From positions 1 through 64,000 of the forward strand of contig JAUILP010000002.1 in assembly GCA_030432875.1 (NCBI GenBank): 64,000 nt of DNA, read 5' to 3'. The translations under genes and the position numbers were made by a program. Of the stretch, positions 32,374 through 40,411 are shown one piece after another. This DNA is from Oligoflexia bacterium (GTDB lineage: Bacteria > Bdellovibrionota_B > Oligoflexia > Oligoflexales > JAGOVF01). How positions within the stretch are numbered: the first letter of the stretch is position 1; each line of letters opens with the position of its first letter. Under the pieces are notes generated by a model, which worked only from the letters and a program-made list of their open reading frames with translations, was not told the DNA's origin and did not search any database.

Positions 32374-33846
32374 CTATTCAGGTGTATAAATGCCGCCGGT
32401 ATTTAAGCTGCGATACTCTAAGCCATTCCCACGGTCGAGACTCGTCGTGCCGCCCCAAATAATCATCTTTTCTCCGGTCCAAACGGCAGAATGCTCGAAT
32501 CGCGGATGCGGAGAATATGAATTTGCTGCGATTGGCTCCCAAGTATCGGTAACAGGATCATAAAGACCGCCATCGCCTAAAGCGATGAATTTTCCTGAGT
32601 CGTTATCAATCGTATAACCACCCCAAATCATCATTTTTGCGCCTGTCCAAACAGCCGAGTGCTTTGCTCGCGGACTGGGTGCATTGAGATTGGATATTGT
32701 TTTCCATATGCCAGTTGCTTCGTTATAAATCCGTCCGTCATGATAAACTTCGTTATCATGTGTCCCGCCCCAAATTATAGCGCTTGATCCTGTGGACACC
32801 ATGGTGAAATTCTCTCTTAGAGAGGGACTATTTTCAGTGGCGATGGTTTGCCATGTATCAGCATTGAGGTCATAAACTGCGCCTGCTGTTTTTTCTTGTG
32901 AATCCGCAAACAGCGTATCTTCGACTCCCCAAATAAGGACTTTTTCGTCAAGCAAGGTTACCGATGCTTGCTTGAGTTTCGGGGCATCTGTCGCTGATAT
33001 CCGGGACCAAACATCGGCTGCGGGATCATAAAAACTGCCGCCATTAGAAACCACGTCCCAGAGAAACATTTTATGGCCCGTCCAAAGGGCATTTTGGGTG
33101 GCATCATTCTTAGGGGCTTCTATTTCCGATATCGGCGACCATGTGTCCTGTTCCATATCGTACCGGCCTCCTACAGTGCTATTGCCCCAAACAATTACTT
33201 CTGCGCCCGTCCAGACAATGTCCTGGTCCTTCCATGCTGGTTGTTGCTCCTGAGCGATAGACTCCCAGGAATTTGTACTGGGATCAAAGACAACTTTGTC
33301 GATTACGTCATCTTGCCATGATAAGTATCTGCGATTTCCGCCCCAACGAAAAAGTTTTCCTTGTGCCCAGAGGGCTTTTGAGGCCGACGTTCTGAGGGGT
33401 GCATTGGTTAAAGATGTGGCGACCCAGCCACTTCCTGTAGGCATTAAGGCATCATCCTCTCTGGGTGCTGATAAGGAAAAATCAGCAACCCAAATATGTC
33501 CTGAGACATCGGATGTGTTGGGGGCTTCTAAACAGTCTTCAGCGTTAAAGGCAATATTGCGTTCATGCCCTGCATTAATATTATCTTCTGCCTCAATGAC
33601 GCTGCCACTTCGCAGGCGACAAACGACCTCGTGGTCGGCTACATCTCGAAATTCACCCGGCCCATAAGCTCTTCCGCGACCTTGAAAAACCCTAAAGCCA
33701 TCATAGGGAATGACAAGCTTCTCAATCTGGCAACGAAAATAACCAAAGGAAGTAGAACACTCTCCGTCTTTGTAGCCCTTATACGCGAGTTCACCGGACG
33801 AACACCCACAAAAGCCCAAAAAAAATATTATGATCAAGATTTTCAC
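32374..33846 (-). CDS. Kelch-type seven-bladed beta-propeller lipoprotein
   Basis: 490 residues, GTG start at 33846 with AAGGGAG 4 nt upstream. A very short lipoprotein signal (ILIIIFFLGFCGC) precedes a region of about 115 residues of unknown fold. Then come seven Kelch-like blades from about residue 150 to the C-terminus. Each has the pattern 'W-x-G-x-x-hydrophobic-IWGG ... YD-x-x-x-x-x-W-x-x-I': FRWGG, VIVWGN, MFLWDV, VLIWGV, AIIWGG, MMIWGG, MIIWGG. The last blade ends with TGGIYTPE, so the propeller is complete. It is 10 nt downstream of the caspase gene and 14 nt upstream of the sigma gene. It is probably surface-exposed and may bind a ligand, substrate or the caspase. Confidence 0.82.
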   Translation of the reverse strand: MKILIIIFFLGFCGCSSGELAYKGYKDGECSTSFGYFRCQIEKLVIPYDGFRVFQGRGRAYGPGEFRDVADHEVVCRLRSGSVIEAEDNINAGHERNIAFNAEDCLEAPNTSDVSGHIWVADFSLSAPREDDALMPTGSGWVATSLTNAPLRTSASKALWAQGKLFRWGGNRRYLSWQDDVIDKVVFDPSTNSWESIAQEQQPAWKDQDIVWTGAEVIVWGNSTVGGRYDMEQDTWSPISEIEAPKNDATQNALWTGHKMFLWDVVSNGGSFYDPAADVWSRISATDAPKLKQASVTLLDEKVLIWGVEDTLFADSQEKTAGAVYDLNADTWQTIATENSPSLRENFTMVSTGSSAIIWGGTHDNEVYHDGRIYNEATGIWKTISNLNAPSPRAKHSAVWTGAKMMIWGGYTIDNDSGKFIALGDGGLYDPVTDTWEPIAANSYSPHPRFEHSAVWTGEKMIIWGGTTSLDRGNGLEYRSLNTGGIYTPE

Positions 33847-33856
33847 AAAATCTCCC

Positions 33857-35479
33857 TTAAAATAAAAAATAGTCCAGGGTTACCTGAGCAATATTGGCTT
33901 TTAAAGTCTTTTTCCCATCAAAACCGTCATTAACTAAGATGCGCGTCTGACGCCACATCAGACCGAGATTAAAAGGGCTGTCAAATAGCTTTAGATTGAC
34001 TCCAGCGCCCACATCATAAACAGGCATTGTGGCTTTAAAAGTTCTCGCCGATCCCAAGGTATAGCTTCCGCCCCACTCCTGTGATTGTTGCGCTTGCCCC
34101 CCCCCAATACCAAGGAGCCAGGAGTCGCCAATTGCGGGGAAAAAACCTGTCTTTTCAAAAAATATCCATCCCATCACTTTGTATTCTTTGACCTTAGCGC
34201 TACCTTGAAAGTTAAACTCATCAGGTATGCTATGGAGCCGACTGGAGTGATAGCTCCCTTCTGCTCCTAAGCGCAAAAATGTCCCCGACCAGAATAACTC
34301 TGGGCGATAATAGAAACCAAGGCCTGCAACCTGTGCTTTTTTCTCGCGGTCTATGTATCCAGGATGTGAGCCATAAAATGCTTGTAAGAACCATTTTCTA
34401 AGCAGCTGACCTTTGGGCGTTTTTTCAGCCAAGGTCATCTCTCTCCAAACCAAATTTTGAGATGCCAGTAGATTTTGACTTTTCTTGCCTAAAAGAATTT
34501 GTCCTTCGCCGATGCGGTTTTGATCCTGAATTTTTACATCATAATTGCCGACTGGCATGCTGACTATCGTGGAAATACCCTTTTTTTTGGGATACCGAAA
34601 AATACGCAGTCCGCGATCAGAAGCAAAGGTAATCATCCCGGCTAAGTTTTTATCTAATTTAAGATTAGTGCTGATCTTTTGCGGAAAGGACATGATCACA
34701 TTGCCCTGCCCGCGCAAATCTGCGACAATTTCGGGTTTTTGCTGGCCTTGGCTAGGGAAAACTAAAGCTTGGAGCTTAGATTGGCGGTAGACATAGGCAT
34801 AAATTTCATCAATTGAAACGAGACCATCTCGGTTATTATCGGCTCTGCCATAAAGCCCTTCTACCAGATAATGACTGAAAACGCTCCCCATAATGTCGTC
34901 GCTTTCAAAGGCCGCTTCTGTTTCTGTGCTGGCGGTCAAAAAAATTGTACCGCTCGGCTCATCATGCATAATCTTCGGGATTTCAAAGCCCTTTGATGAG
35001 CGGCTAATGCCTTTGCGTGCTATAGCTCCGGCAAAACAACTATCGAGAAGAGCGACTTTGGTCTTTACTTGAACAAGTTTAAGCAGTTTATGAAGGTGGG
35101 CTTTACTGATCATGCCATCCTTTAAATGTAGACCTAAGCTATCGGCATGGCCGGAAAAATAAAATATAAATTTACTGACGCCTTGAGAGGCATTGATTTG
35201 CCGAATGAAGGCGGTTACTTTTTCATCAAAATCTTTTAGCGATATATCGACCAGGATTTTTATGGCATTAGTTTTAATTGCTCCTGCTGATTCCATGGTT
35301 TTTGCGAACCTTAGGGCATCTTTTACGGCGTATTTGAGCGGTGACAATTTAGGATCATAGGATGTGTTAGATCCAACCACAAGTACAGCCGTAGTGCTCT
35401 CAGTCTCAGAAAATACCTTACTGCTGATGAAAACGAGAAAGAAAATAATGATCCAGGTACCTAAATGATTTCTTGTCAT
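33857..35479 (-). CDS. Secreted caspase-like (C14) peptidase with EF-hand and beta-barrel-like C-terminus
   Basis: 540 residues from ATG 35479 (AGG 8 nt upstream; a TTG at 35494 is weaker). A signal peptide (WIIIFFLVFISSKVFS) leads into a p20-like caspase domain: VLVVGSNTSY, catalytic His111 in FYFSGHAD and Cys148 in LLDSCFAG. After LTASTETEAAFESDD and SHYLVEGL comes a perfect EF-hand loop (DNNRDGLVSIDE, 214-225), then an LRGQG motif at about 255. The C-terminal 200 residues are amphipathic beta-strands (FYYRPELFWSGTFLRLGAE, FNLGLMWRQTRILV) ending in YFLF, as in outer-membrane barrels. The peptidase would face the periplasm or exterior, and Ca2+ may regulate it. First gene of an operon with a Kelch lipoprotein, ECF sigma and anti-sigma. 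Specificity unknown. Confidence 0.86.
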   Translation of the reverse strand: MTRNHLGTWIIIFFLVFISSKVFSETESTTAVLVVGSNTSYDPKLSPLKYAVKDALRFAKTMESAGAIKTNAIKILVDISLKDFDEKVTAFIRQINASQGVSKFIFYFSGHADSLGLHLKDGMISKAHLHKLLKLVQVKTKVALLDSCFAGAIARKGISRSSKGFEIPKIMHDEPSGTIFLTASTETEAAFESDDIMGSVFSHYLVEGLYGRADNNRDGLVSIDEIYAYVYRQSKLQALVFPSQGQQKPEIVADLRGQGNVIMSFPQKISTNLKLDKNLAGMITFASDRGLRIFRYPKKKGISTIVSMPVGNYDVKIQDQNRIGEGQILLGKKSQNLLASQNLVWREMTLAEKTPKGQLLRKWFLQAFYGSHPGYIDREKKAQVAGLGFYYRPELFWSGTFLRLGAEGSYHSSRLHSIPDEFNFQGSAKVKEYKVMGWIFFEKTGFFPAIGDSWLLGIGGGQAQQSQEWGGSYTLGSARTFKATMPVYDVGAGVNLKLFDSPFNLGLMWRQTRILVNDGFDGKKTLKANIAQVTLDYFLF

Positions 35480-35528
35480 AAATAGACCTATCAAAAACTC
35501 AGGTTATGATGTTTTTTAGTAACGATTC

Positions 35529-35554
35529 AAAAAGCAGCGGTCTGCCGCGTTGCT
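35529..35554 (-). terminator. Terminator-like hairpin in the leader of the caspase operon
   Basis: On the minus strand AGCA(AC)GCGG, loop CAGA, CCGCTGCT, then TTTTT. It lies about 50 nt upstream of the caspase start codon, inside an unusually GC-rich block (35529-35645). It could end read-through from upstream or act as an attenuator of the operon. Confidence 0.45.
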
Positions 35555-35730
35555 ACCCGTGCTTCGCTGCTCATTTGCCTAACGTAAACTGCGCTGCGGT
35601 GCTCAGTGACGCCTAGCGTCCCAGCGCTTTTTGAGCAGTTACCTTTTTCAGGGAGCCCAAAAACTTTGGCTATTATTGATTTAAAATTAGTCTTATTTGA
35701 TTTTAGCTGGTTATTACCAAAAGCACAGCC

Positions 35731-35765
35731 AAAAAAAACAGCCACGGATGTCATGGCTGCTTTTT
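35731..35765. terminator. Bidirectional intrinsic terminator
   Basis: CAGCCA (35739-35744) pairs with TGGCTG (35754-35759). On the minus strand eight T follow (35738-35731), right after the lipoprotein gene at 35776. On the plus strand five T follow (35761-35765). Confidence 0.65.
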
Positions 35766-35775
35766 AAAATGAGGG

Positions 35776-36441
35776 TTATTTTCCTTTGCTGCGTATTTTT
35801 GAGCGAAATATTTGCGTGTTATGCGTGTTTATATGTGAATGAATCCCATCTCCACCAGTTCCGCTTCCCGCACCCCCAGCAAAAGTATAGCCACTCATAA
35901 ATCTGCGGGGTTCGCTAAATATAGAAGTTGTTTCCTGTTCTTTAATGAGGCGATCAAATCCTTCTGCCGTACCACTACCGCCGCCACCGCCAATAGTGAG
36001 AGAGGAATGATATGTTCCGTAACGAATCTCGTGGTCTACTCCATATTTGTTCTGGAGCGTCGCATAGGCATCATTATAATTTTTAACTGAAAACGAATAG
36101 CTTACTATGCAGAGAATTCCTTGGGGGGCTGTTTGCTGAAGCACAGCTGTACTCTCTCCAAGAATAATGACGTCATCACCATCTAAAAAGCTCTTATCTT
36201 CAACAAATAGATAGGCCTTGCTCCGTGCGCCTGAACAGTCGTCATGTTCAAAATCTACGTAGGTGTCGGTAACAATAACGACATCATTTTCATCAAGAAG
36301 GGTATTGATCTCTGACGCCAACTTAAAAAAAGATCCCGTTCTTCCTCCGTCAAGCGTAGAGGCTTTAGACTTTTCATCGTGATTTTGTCCGCAGGCTAAA
36401 AGAGTACTTAGAGTCGCCAAGGTGATCATTAAATTTTTCAT
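35776..36441 (-). CDS. Lipoprotein with Gly-rich segments, unknown function
   Basis: 221 residues. Signal ITLATLSTLLACG (lipobox LLAC, Cys17). The mature part includes a beta-rich centre (DDVIILGESTAVLQQ, GILCIVSYSFSVKNY) and two glycine-rich stretches (IGGGGGSGTAEG and FAGGAGSGTGGDG), ending in a basic tail. The ATG is preceded by AAAGGAAAG. A bidirectional terminator follows the stop. It lies upstream of the caspase operon on the same strand but is separated by terminators, so cotranscription is unlikely. I recognise no family. Gly-rich loops next to an acidic, possibly Ca-binding stretch are the only notable feature. Confidence 0.65.
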   Translation of the reverse strand: MKNLMITLATLSTLLACGQNHDEKSKASTLDGGRTGSFFKLASEINTLLDENDVVIVTDTYVDFEHDDCSGARSKAYLFVEDKSFLDGDDVIILGESTAVLQQTAPQGILCIVSYSFSVKNYNDAYATLQNKYGVDHEIRYGTYHSSLTIGGGGGSGTAEGFDRLIKEQETTSIFSEPRRFMSGYTFAGGAGSGTGGDGIHSHINTHNTQIFRSKIRSKGK

Positions 36442-36835
36442 CGTTTCTTTCCTTTAAGTGAGGGGGTGGTCTTAGTTTGTTTCCATATCGATTGTGCTTA
36501 CATGGCATAGACGACCGAGGACGCCAAATAAGGTCATTTTTTTTATTAAAAATTAAAAAACAATAATTACATGGCATTATTGGTTGAGGAAGGTGGGCTG
36601 AGCCATTTTATCGAATTTCAAGGGAAAGTTTTTTTTAAGTAATGATATCAGGGAAGTGTAGATTATCTTTGGGTTTAGTTTTAGGGGCTAAGGTGGCTAC
36701 CTATGATTTTATTGCGAAATAAATTTTAAGCGGCAAGCAAAAAAGTTACTGTTGGATTGAAGCTGAATTATCAAGAGTACTGGTTAAGGGCGCACTAATA
36801 AATAATAGCTACACCCCTTTTTTTGCATCTTTCCT
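36442..36835. other. Intergenic region, no supported gene
   Basis: 394 bases of AT-rich DNA between two minus-strand genes. It should hold the promoter of the lipoprotein at 35776. No clear -35/-10 pair, RNA or coding signal was seen. Confidence 0.45.
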
Positions 36836-37540
36836 TTAAAAAGCCCATCCTAATGATAAAGCCGGTTCAAACGAAGTCATAAAGCGGCGGCGCAGATCAT
36901 TGCTTTCCCGTGTCGTTAATGGCGCGACTGTTGGGTCCTCTTGTTTAGTATCTTTTATGCCACTTTGAAAGTGCCGAATTCCGATATACCCACCGACAAT
37001 AAAGGGCACGGACTCGCCAACATAACGGTAGCCTAAACGCAAATGGCCCGTCATACCACTAAGGCGGGCTTCATGGTACACCGTAGACTGCTCATCTAAA
37101 TAAGCTGCTAAAATATCGCTGTCGCCGTCTTCGATACCTTTACGCCAGCGAACATCTGACTGTCGGTACCCCACCCCCATTGTCCAAAAAAGTCCAGACA
37201 TCCGCATGGGGTTACTATACCTTGAAAAAAGTAAGCGCCATTGGTGCTCTCTGGTGAGAAGCGTAGCGGTTGGCATCGCATCAATTTCTTCTTTGTCCAG
37301 AAGTTCCGTTTCTCTTCTAAAACTACCCTCAACAGATATCACCCCCAGTCCCCTGAGGTTGACCTCTAGGGAAGCGGTGCTTTCTGGTGCGATTATTGGA
37401 ATCGTAAGGGCAAAGTCGTTGCCCCCCCCGCCACTGCGGGAAAATGAGCCCATTTGACCGTATGAAATTTCAGAAACACATAACATCGGGGCTAAAGAAA
37501 AAAGTAGCGTTCTCAGGGCAAATTTTTTGGGTATTTTCAT
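36836..37540 (-). CDS. Probable outer-membrane beta-barrel protein
   Basis: 234 residues from ATG 37540, chosen because GAGGAAAA lies just upstream and the protein then begins with a proper signal peptide (MKIPKKFALRTLLFSLAP, then MLCVSEISYGQ); the frame could extend to 37624 but that part has no signal character. The mature protein is alternating beta-strands (ASLEVNLRGLGVISVEGSF, FWTMGVGYRQSDVRW, HLRLGYRYVGESVPFIVGG, YIGIRHF) and ends SLGWAF with a terminal Phe, the C-terminal signature of outer-membrane barrels. A Gly-rich stretch (SRSGGGGNDF) follows the signal. Function unknown. Confidence 0.68.
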   Translation of the reverse strand: MKIPKKFALRTLLFSLAPMLCVSEISYGQMGSFSRSGGGGNDFALTIPIIAPESTASLEVNLRGLGVISVEGSFRRETELLDKEEIDAMPTATLLTREHQWRLLFSRYSNPMRMSGLFWTMGVGYRQSDVRWRKGIEDGDSDILAAYLDEQSTVYHEARLSGMTGHLRLGYRYVGESVPFIVGGYIGIRHFQSGIKDTKQEDPTVAPLTTRESNDLRRRFMTSFEPALSLGWAF

Positions 37541-37691
37541 AGATAGCTTTTCCTCGGTAAAAAATAAGGTATTTGTGCCGCAACTTAATGATACGAGCTT
37601 TCCTTGGTTGGGGTGTAGCGGCAAAAAATTCCCAGCTTTAGGATTTTTGGTGATAAAAGATATAAAGGAAGATTAATGCAATTATTTTTAG

Positions 37692-37697
37692 TATAAT
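37692..37697 (+). promoter_or_regulatory. Candidate -10 box upstream of the alpha/beta hydrolase
   Basis: TATAAT 21 nt before the ATG at 37719, which would give a leader of about 15 nt. No TTGACA-like -35 box lies at 16-18 nt spacing. Weak support on its own. Confidence 0.35.
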
Positions 37698-37718
37698 TTT
37701 TTCAAACAATTTTTTTAA

Positions 37719-38639
37719 ATGAGATACGCTATGGAGTTTGGATTACAGAAAGATTGGAAAATTGGTTGGATTAATTCTCCCAAGGGCGACGGTAAAATAC
37801 GTTACGCCATTTATTCCCGCCAAGCTAAGCCCGATGCCTATATTCTTTTTCTAAATGGGCGGACGGAGTGGATAGAAAAGTATAGCTATGTTGCAGAAGA
37901 TTTAGGGATACCTGAAAACTGGGGTTTTATAAGTGTTGATCATCGTGGACAAGGGTTTTCCGTAGGCCTAAAGGGGCATGTTGAGACGTATGATGATTTT
38001 GCTCTTGATTTAAAAGCCCTAACGATGGCGATTTGCAAGGATACCCCCTATTTCACATTGACACATTCGATGGGCGGACTCATAAACCTCTATGCCATGG
38101 TTAAAGGCTGCATTAAACCTAGGTTTAGCATTATGTGCGCGCCGCTTCTCGCTATGCCTAACAAGCCTTTTCCGGCTGTGGTGAGCAAGGCACTCTCAGG
38201 AATGCTTACCAACCTAGGGCTCGGCCAAGTATCAACTGGTCTTGGGCGGTTTGATACCGTTGATTTTGAAAAAAATGTATTAACTCACTCGCGGCAGCGT
38301 TTCGAGCGCCTTATAAAAAGCCCGTGTCCGGTTCTTAGCCCAACATTCGCCTGGGTTTCTGCTAGTTTTGCTGCAGTCTCTACGATTTATGAACCGGCAA
38401 ATTTGCGTCAGCTTAATATACCTATAAAAATTATTCAAGGGACCCAGGAAGCGGTAGTTCCTATCGGAGCTGCTGAAGAGTGGCAAATTGCCTTAACACA
38501 AAACTCTGAAAATGATGCAGAGCTTGTTCTTATTGAGGGAGGCAGGCATGAACTCTTGTCTGAGGAGCCAGCGATTTATAAAAAAGCCTTAGATGAGATT
38601 AACGACTTTATAAATCTGCATAAAGACCTATTGTCTTAG
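37719..38639 (+). CDS. Alpha/beta hydrolase (monoacylglycerol lipase / lysophospholipase-like)
   Basis: 306 residues of the serine-aminopeptidase/Hydrolase_4 family. ILFLNGRTEWIEKY is the oxyanion-strand region, SVDHRGQGFS the motif typical of monoacylglycerol lipases and PldB, THSMGG the nucleophile elbow (GxSxG variant: H-S-M-G-G), IPIKIIQGTQEAVV the strand before the acidic residue, and IEGGRHELL holds the catalytic His. No signal peptide, so it is cytosolic or inner-membrane-associated. The ATG at 37719 lacks a Shine-Dalgarno; an alternative ATG at 37731 has GAGA upstream and would remove four residues. It is convergent with prfC. It probably hydrolyses lysophospholipids or monoacylglycerols. 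Confidence 0.85.
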   Translation: MRYAMEFGLQKDWKIGWINSPKGDGKIRYAIYSRQAKPDAYILFLNGRTEWIEKYSYVAEDLGIPENWGFISVDHRGQGFSVGLKGHVETYDDFALDLKALTMAICKDTPYFTLTHSMGGLINLYAMVKGCIKPRFSIMCAPLLAMPNKPFPAVVSKALSGMLTNLGLGQVSTGLGRFDTVDFEKNVLTHSRQRFERLIKSPCPVLSPTFAWVSASFAAVSTIYEPANLRQLNIPIKIIQGTQEAVVPIGAAEEWQIALTQNSENDAELVLIEGGRHELLSEEPAIYKKALDEINDFINLHKDLLS

Positions 38640-38667
38640 GTCTCATCCGAGTTTTAGCATCGCATTC

Positions 38668-40254
38668 CTAAATGGGAGCTGTAGGTGACAGCGCAATTTT
38701 AGGAAATTTTTCCTGCACATACTTTAAACGCCAGGCTTCGTCAACAAGAACAACGGTATGTCCATCTTTATCCTTGCAGAGTTGTTCTCGGCAGTTATCT
38801 TCAAATGACTCCAGCAAGTTTTTGTCTTCAAAACTCACCCATCGCGAAAGCGTGTAAGGCAGAATGACAAAATCCATAGCCAGGTTGTATTCTTTTTCAA
38901 TGCGAAATTTGACCACATCAAACTGAAGTATGCCGACGGCACCCAAAAATTTGTCCGAAGAATGAAATGGGAATAGTAGCTGCAATACTCCTTCTTCAGA
39001 AAGCTCAGTAAGGGCTTTATTAAGCTGTTTTGACTTGAGGGGGTCTCTTAAGATAACGCGCGCAAAATTTTCTGGTGCAAACACAGGAATGCCAGTGAAA
39101 TGAAGTTTTTCGCCTTCTGTAAAACTATCGCCAATTAAAAATTTTCCCGGATCATGCACGCCGACAATATCCCCGGCTACAGCTGTATCAACTAAACTGC
39201 GGTCCTGGGCCAAAAACTGCGTAGGGCGACCGAGGCGGAATTCGCGCTCAAGCCGCGAATGAAATACCTTCATGCCTCTTTCAAATTTGCCCGAACAAAT
39301 CCTTAAAAAAGCAACGCGATCGCGATGATTTGGGTCCATGTTTGCTTGGATTTTAAAAATAAAACCTGAGAATTTTTCCTCGTGGGGGTCAACTACTCGG
39401 GTTTTGGTCGGCCTTGAACCTGGACTAGGTGCCAAAGAAATTAAGGTATTGAGGAGCGTTTCAATGCCAAAATTATTTAAGGCGCTGCCAAAAAAAACCG
39501 GCGCGAGATTGCCTTTTAAAAAAGATTCTCTCGAAAAATCAGCTCCAGCTCCATCGAGCATAGCGATTTCATCTACGAGAGCTGAAATTAACTCTGGTGG
39601 ACAAAATTCATTGAGGTTGGGGTCACCTAAATCCAGCTTGGCAACAGGAACTTGGCGCGATTGATCGCTTCCGGGAGTAAATGCCGATAAGTTTTTTTCT
39701 AGGCGGTTATAAACGCCCCTGAAATCAGGGCCTTGGCCAAGGGGCCAGGTTATGGGGTAGCATGAGATACCCAGAACGCTTTCAATCTCATCAATGAGCT
39801 CTATGGGCTCTTTGCAGGGGCGGTCAAGCTTATTGATAAAAGCAATTATGGGGATTTGCCGCATGCGGCAGATTTCAAATAGCTTTTTTGTTTGTGATTC
39901 AATACCTTTTGCCGCATCAACCACCATCAGGGCACAGTCAACCGCAGTTAAGGTGCGGTAAGTGTCTTCGGAAAAATCCTTATGACCAGGGGTGTCGATG
40001 AGATTGAGTTCATGTTCTTTGTAACTAAAATTCAGCACTGAACTGGTGACAGAAATTCCGCGCTGCCGTTCAATTTCCATCCAGTCTGAGGTCGCAAACT
40101 GTCGCCCTCTTTTTGCTTTTACCGTCCCCGCAAGCTGAATGGCTCCACTATACAGCAGGAGTTTTTCTGTTACCGTGGTTTTTCCCGCATCGGGGTGGGA
40201 AATTATGGCAAAAGTACGTCTCTTATCTATGTCGCGTGAAAGTTGCGGATTCAA
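38668..40254 (-). CDS. prfC: Peptide chain release factor 3
   Basis: GTPase that removes RF1/RF2 from the ribosome after termination. The 528 residues match RF3 length. Landmarks are ISHPDAGKTTVTEKLL (P-loop), the RF3-type RGRQFATSDWMEIERQRGIS block, IDTPGHKDFSEDTYR (switch II with the catalytic His retained), INKLDRP (NKxD) and the RF3-specific FIFKIQANMDPNHRDRVAF. The start is TTG 40254 with AAGGA 7 nt upstream; the second residue stretch NPQLSRDIDKRRTFAI matches the family. Monocistronic: the nearest gene upstream (der) ends 157 nt away. Contrast with the EF-G-like protein at 17860, where the switch II His is lost. Confidence 0.96.
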   Translation of the reverse strand: MNPQLSRDIDKRRTFAIISHPDAGKTTVTEKLLLYSGAIQLAGTVKAKRGRQFATSDWMEIERQRGISVTSSVLNFSYKEHELNLIDTPGHKDFSEDTYRTLTAVDCALMVVDAAKGIESQTKKLFEICRMRQIPIIAFINKLDRPCKEPIELIDEIESVLGISCYPITWPLGQGPDFRGVYNRLEKNLSAFTPGSDQSRQVPVAKLDLGDPNLNEFCPPELISALVDEIAMLDGAGADFSRESFLKGNLAPVFFGSALNNFGIETLLNTLISLAPSPGSRPTKTRVVDPHEEKFSGFIFKIQANMDPNHRDRVAFLRICSGKFERGMKVFHSRLEREFRLGRPTQFLAQDRSLVDTAVAGDIVGVHDPGKFLIGDSFTEGEKLHFTGIPVFAPENFARVILRDPLKSKQLNKALTELSEEGVLQLLFPFHSSDKFLGAVGILQFDVVKFRIEKEYNLAMDFVILPYTLSRWVSFEDKNLLESFEDNCREQLCKDKDGHTVVLVDEAWRLKYVQEKFPKIALSPTAPI

Positions 40255-40411
40255 TCTCTATTCCTTAAGGCCAAGGATTGGTTGTGTATCAGATAGTCTT
40301 ATTACATTTTTTCAAAAAATACCTACATAAACCCACACCCAAGAATTTGTTTATAACCACGGTATTTATGTGTTTTGACCTGCGTTGTCAAGGTGTATAG
40401 GTAAATATAGC

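Noticed and set aside
35527-35754. 75-codon minus-strand frame between the caspase and lipoprotein genes
   Set aside because: It covers a GC-rich non-coding block and two terminator hairpins; no ribosome site or recognisable motif.
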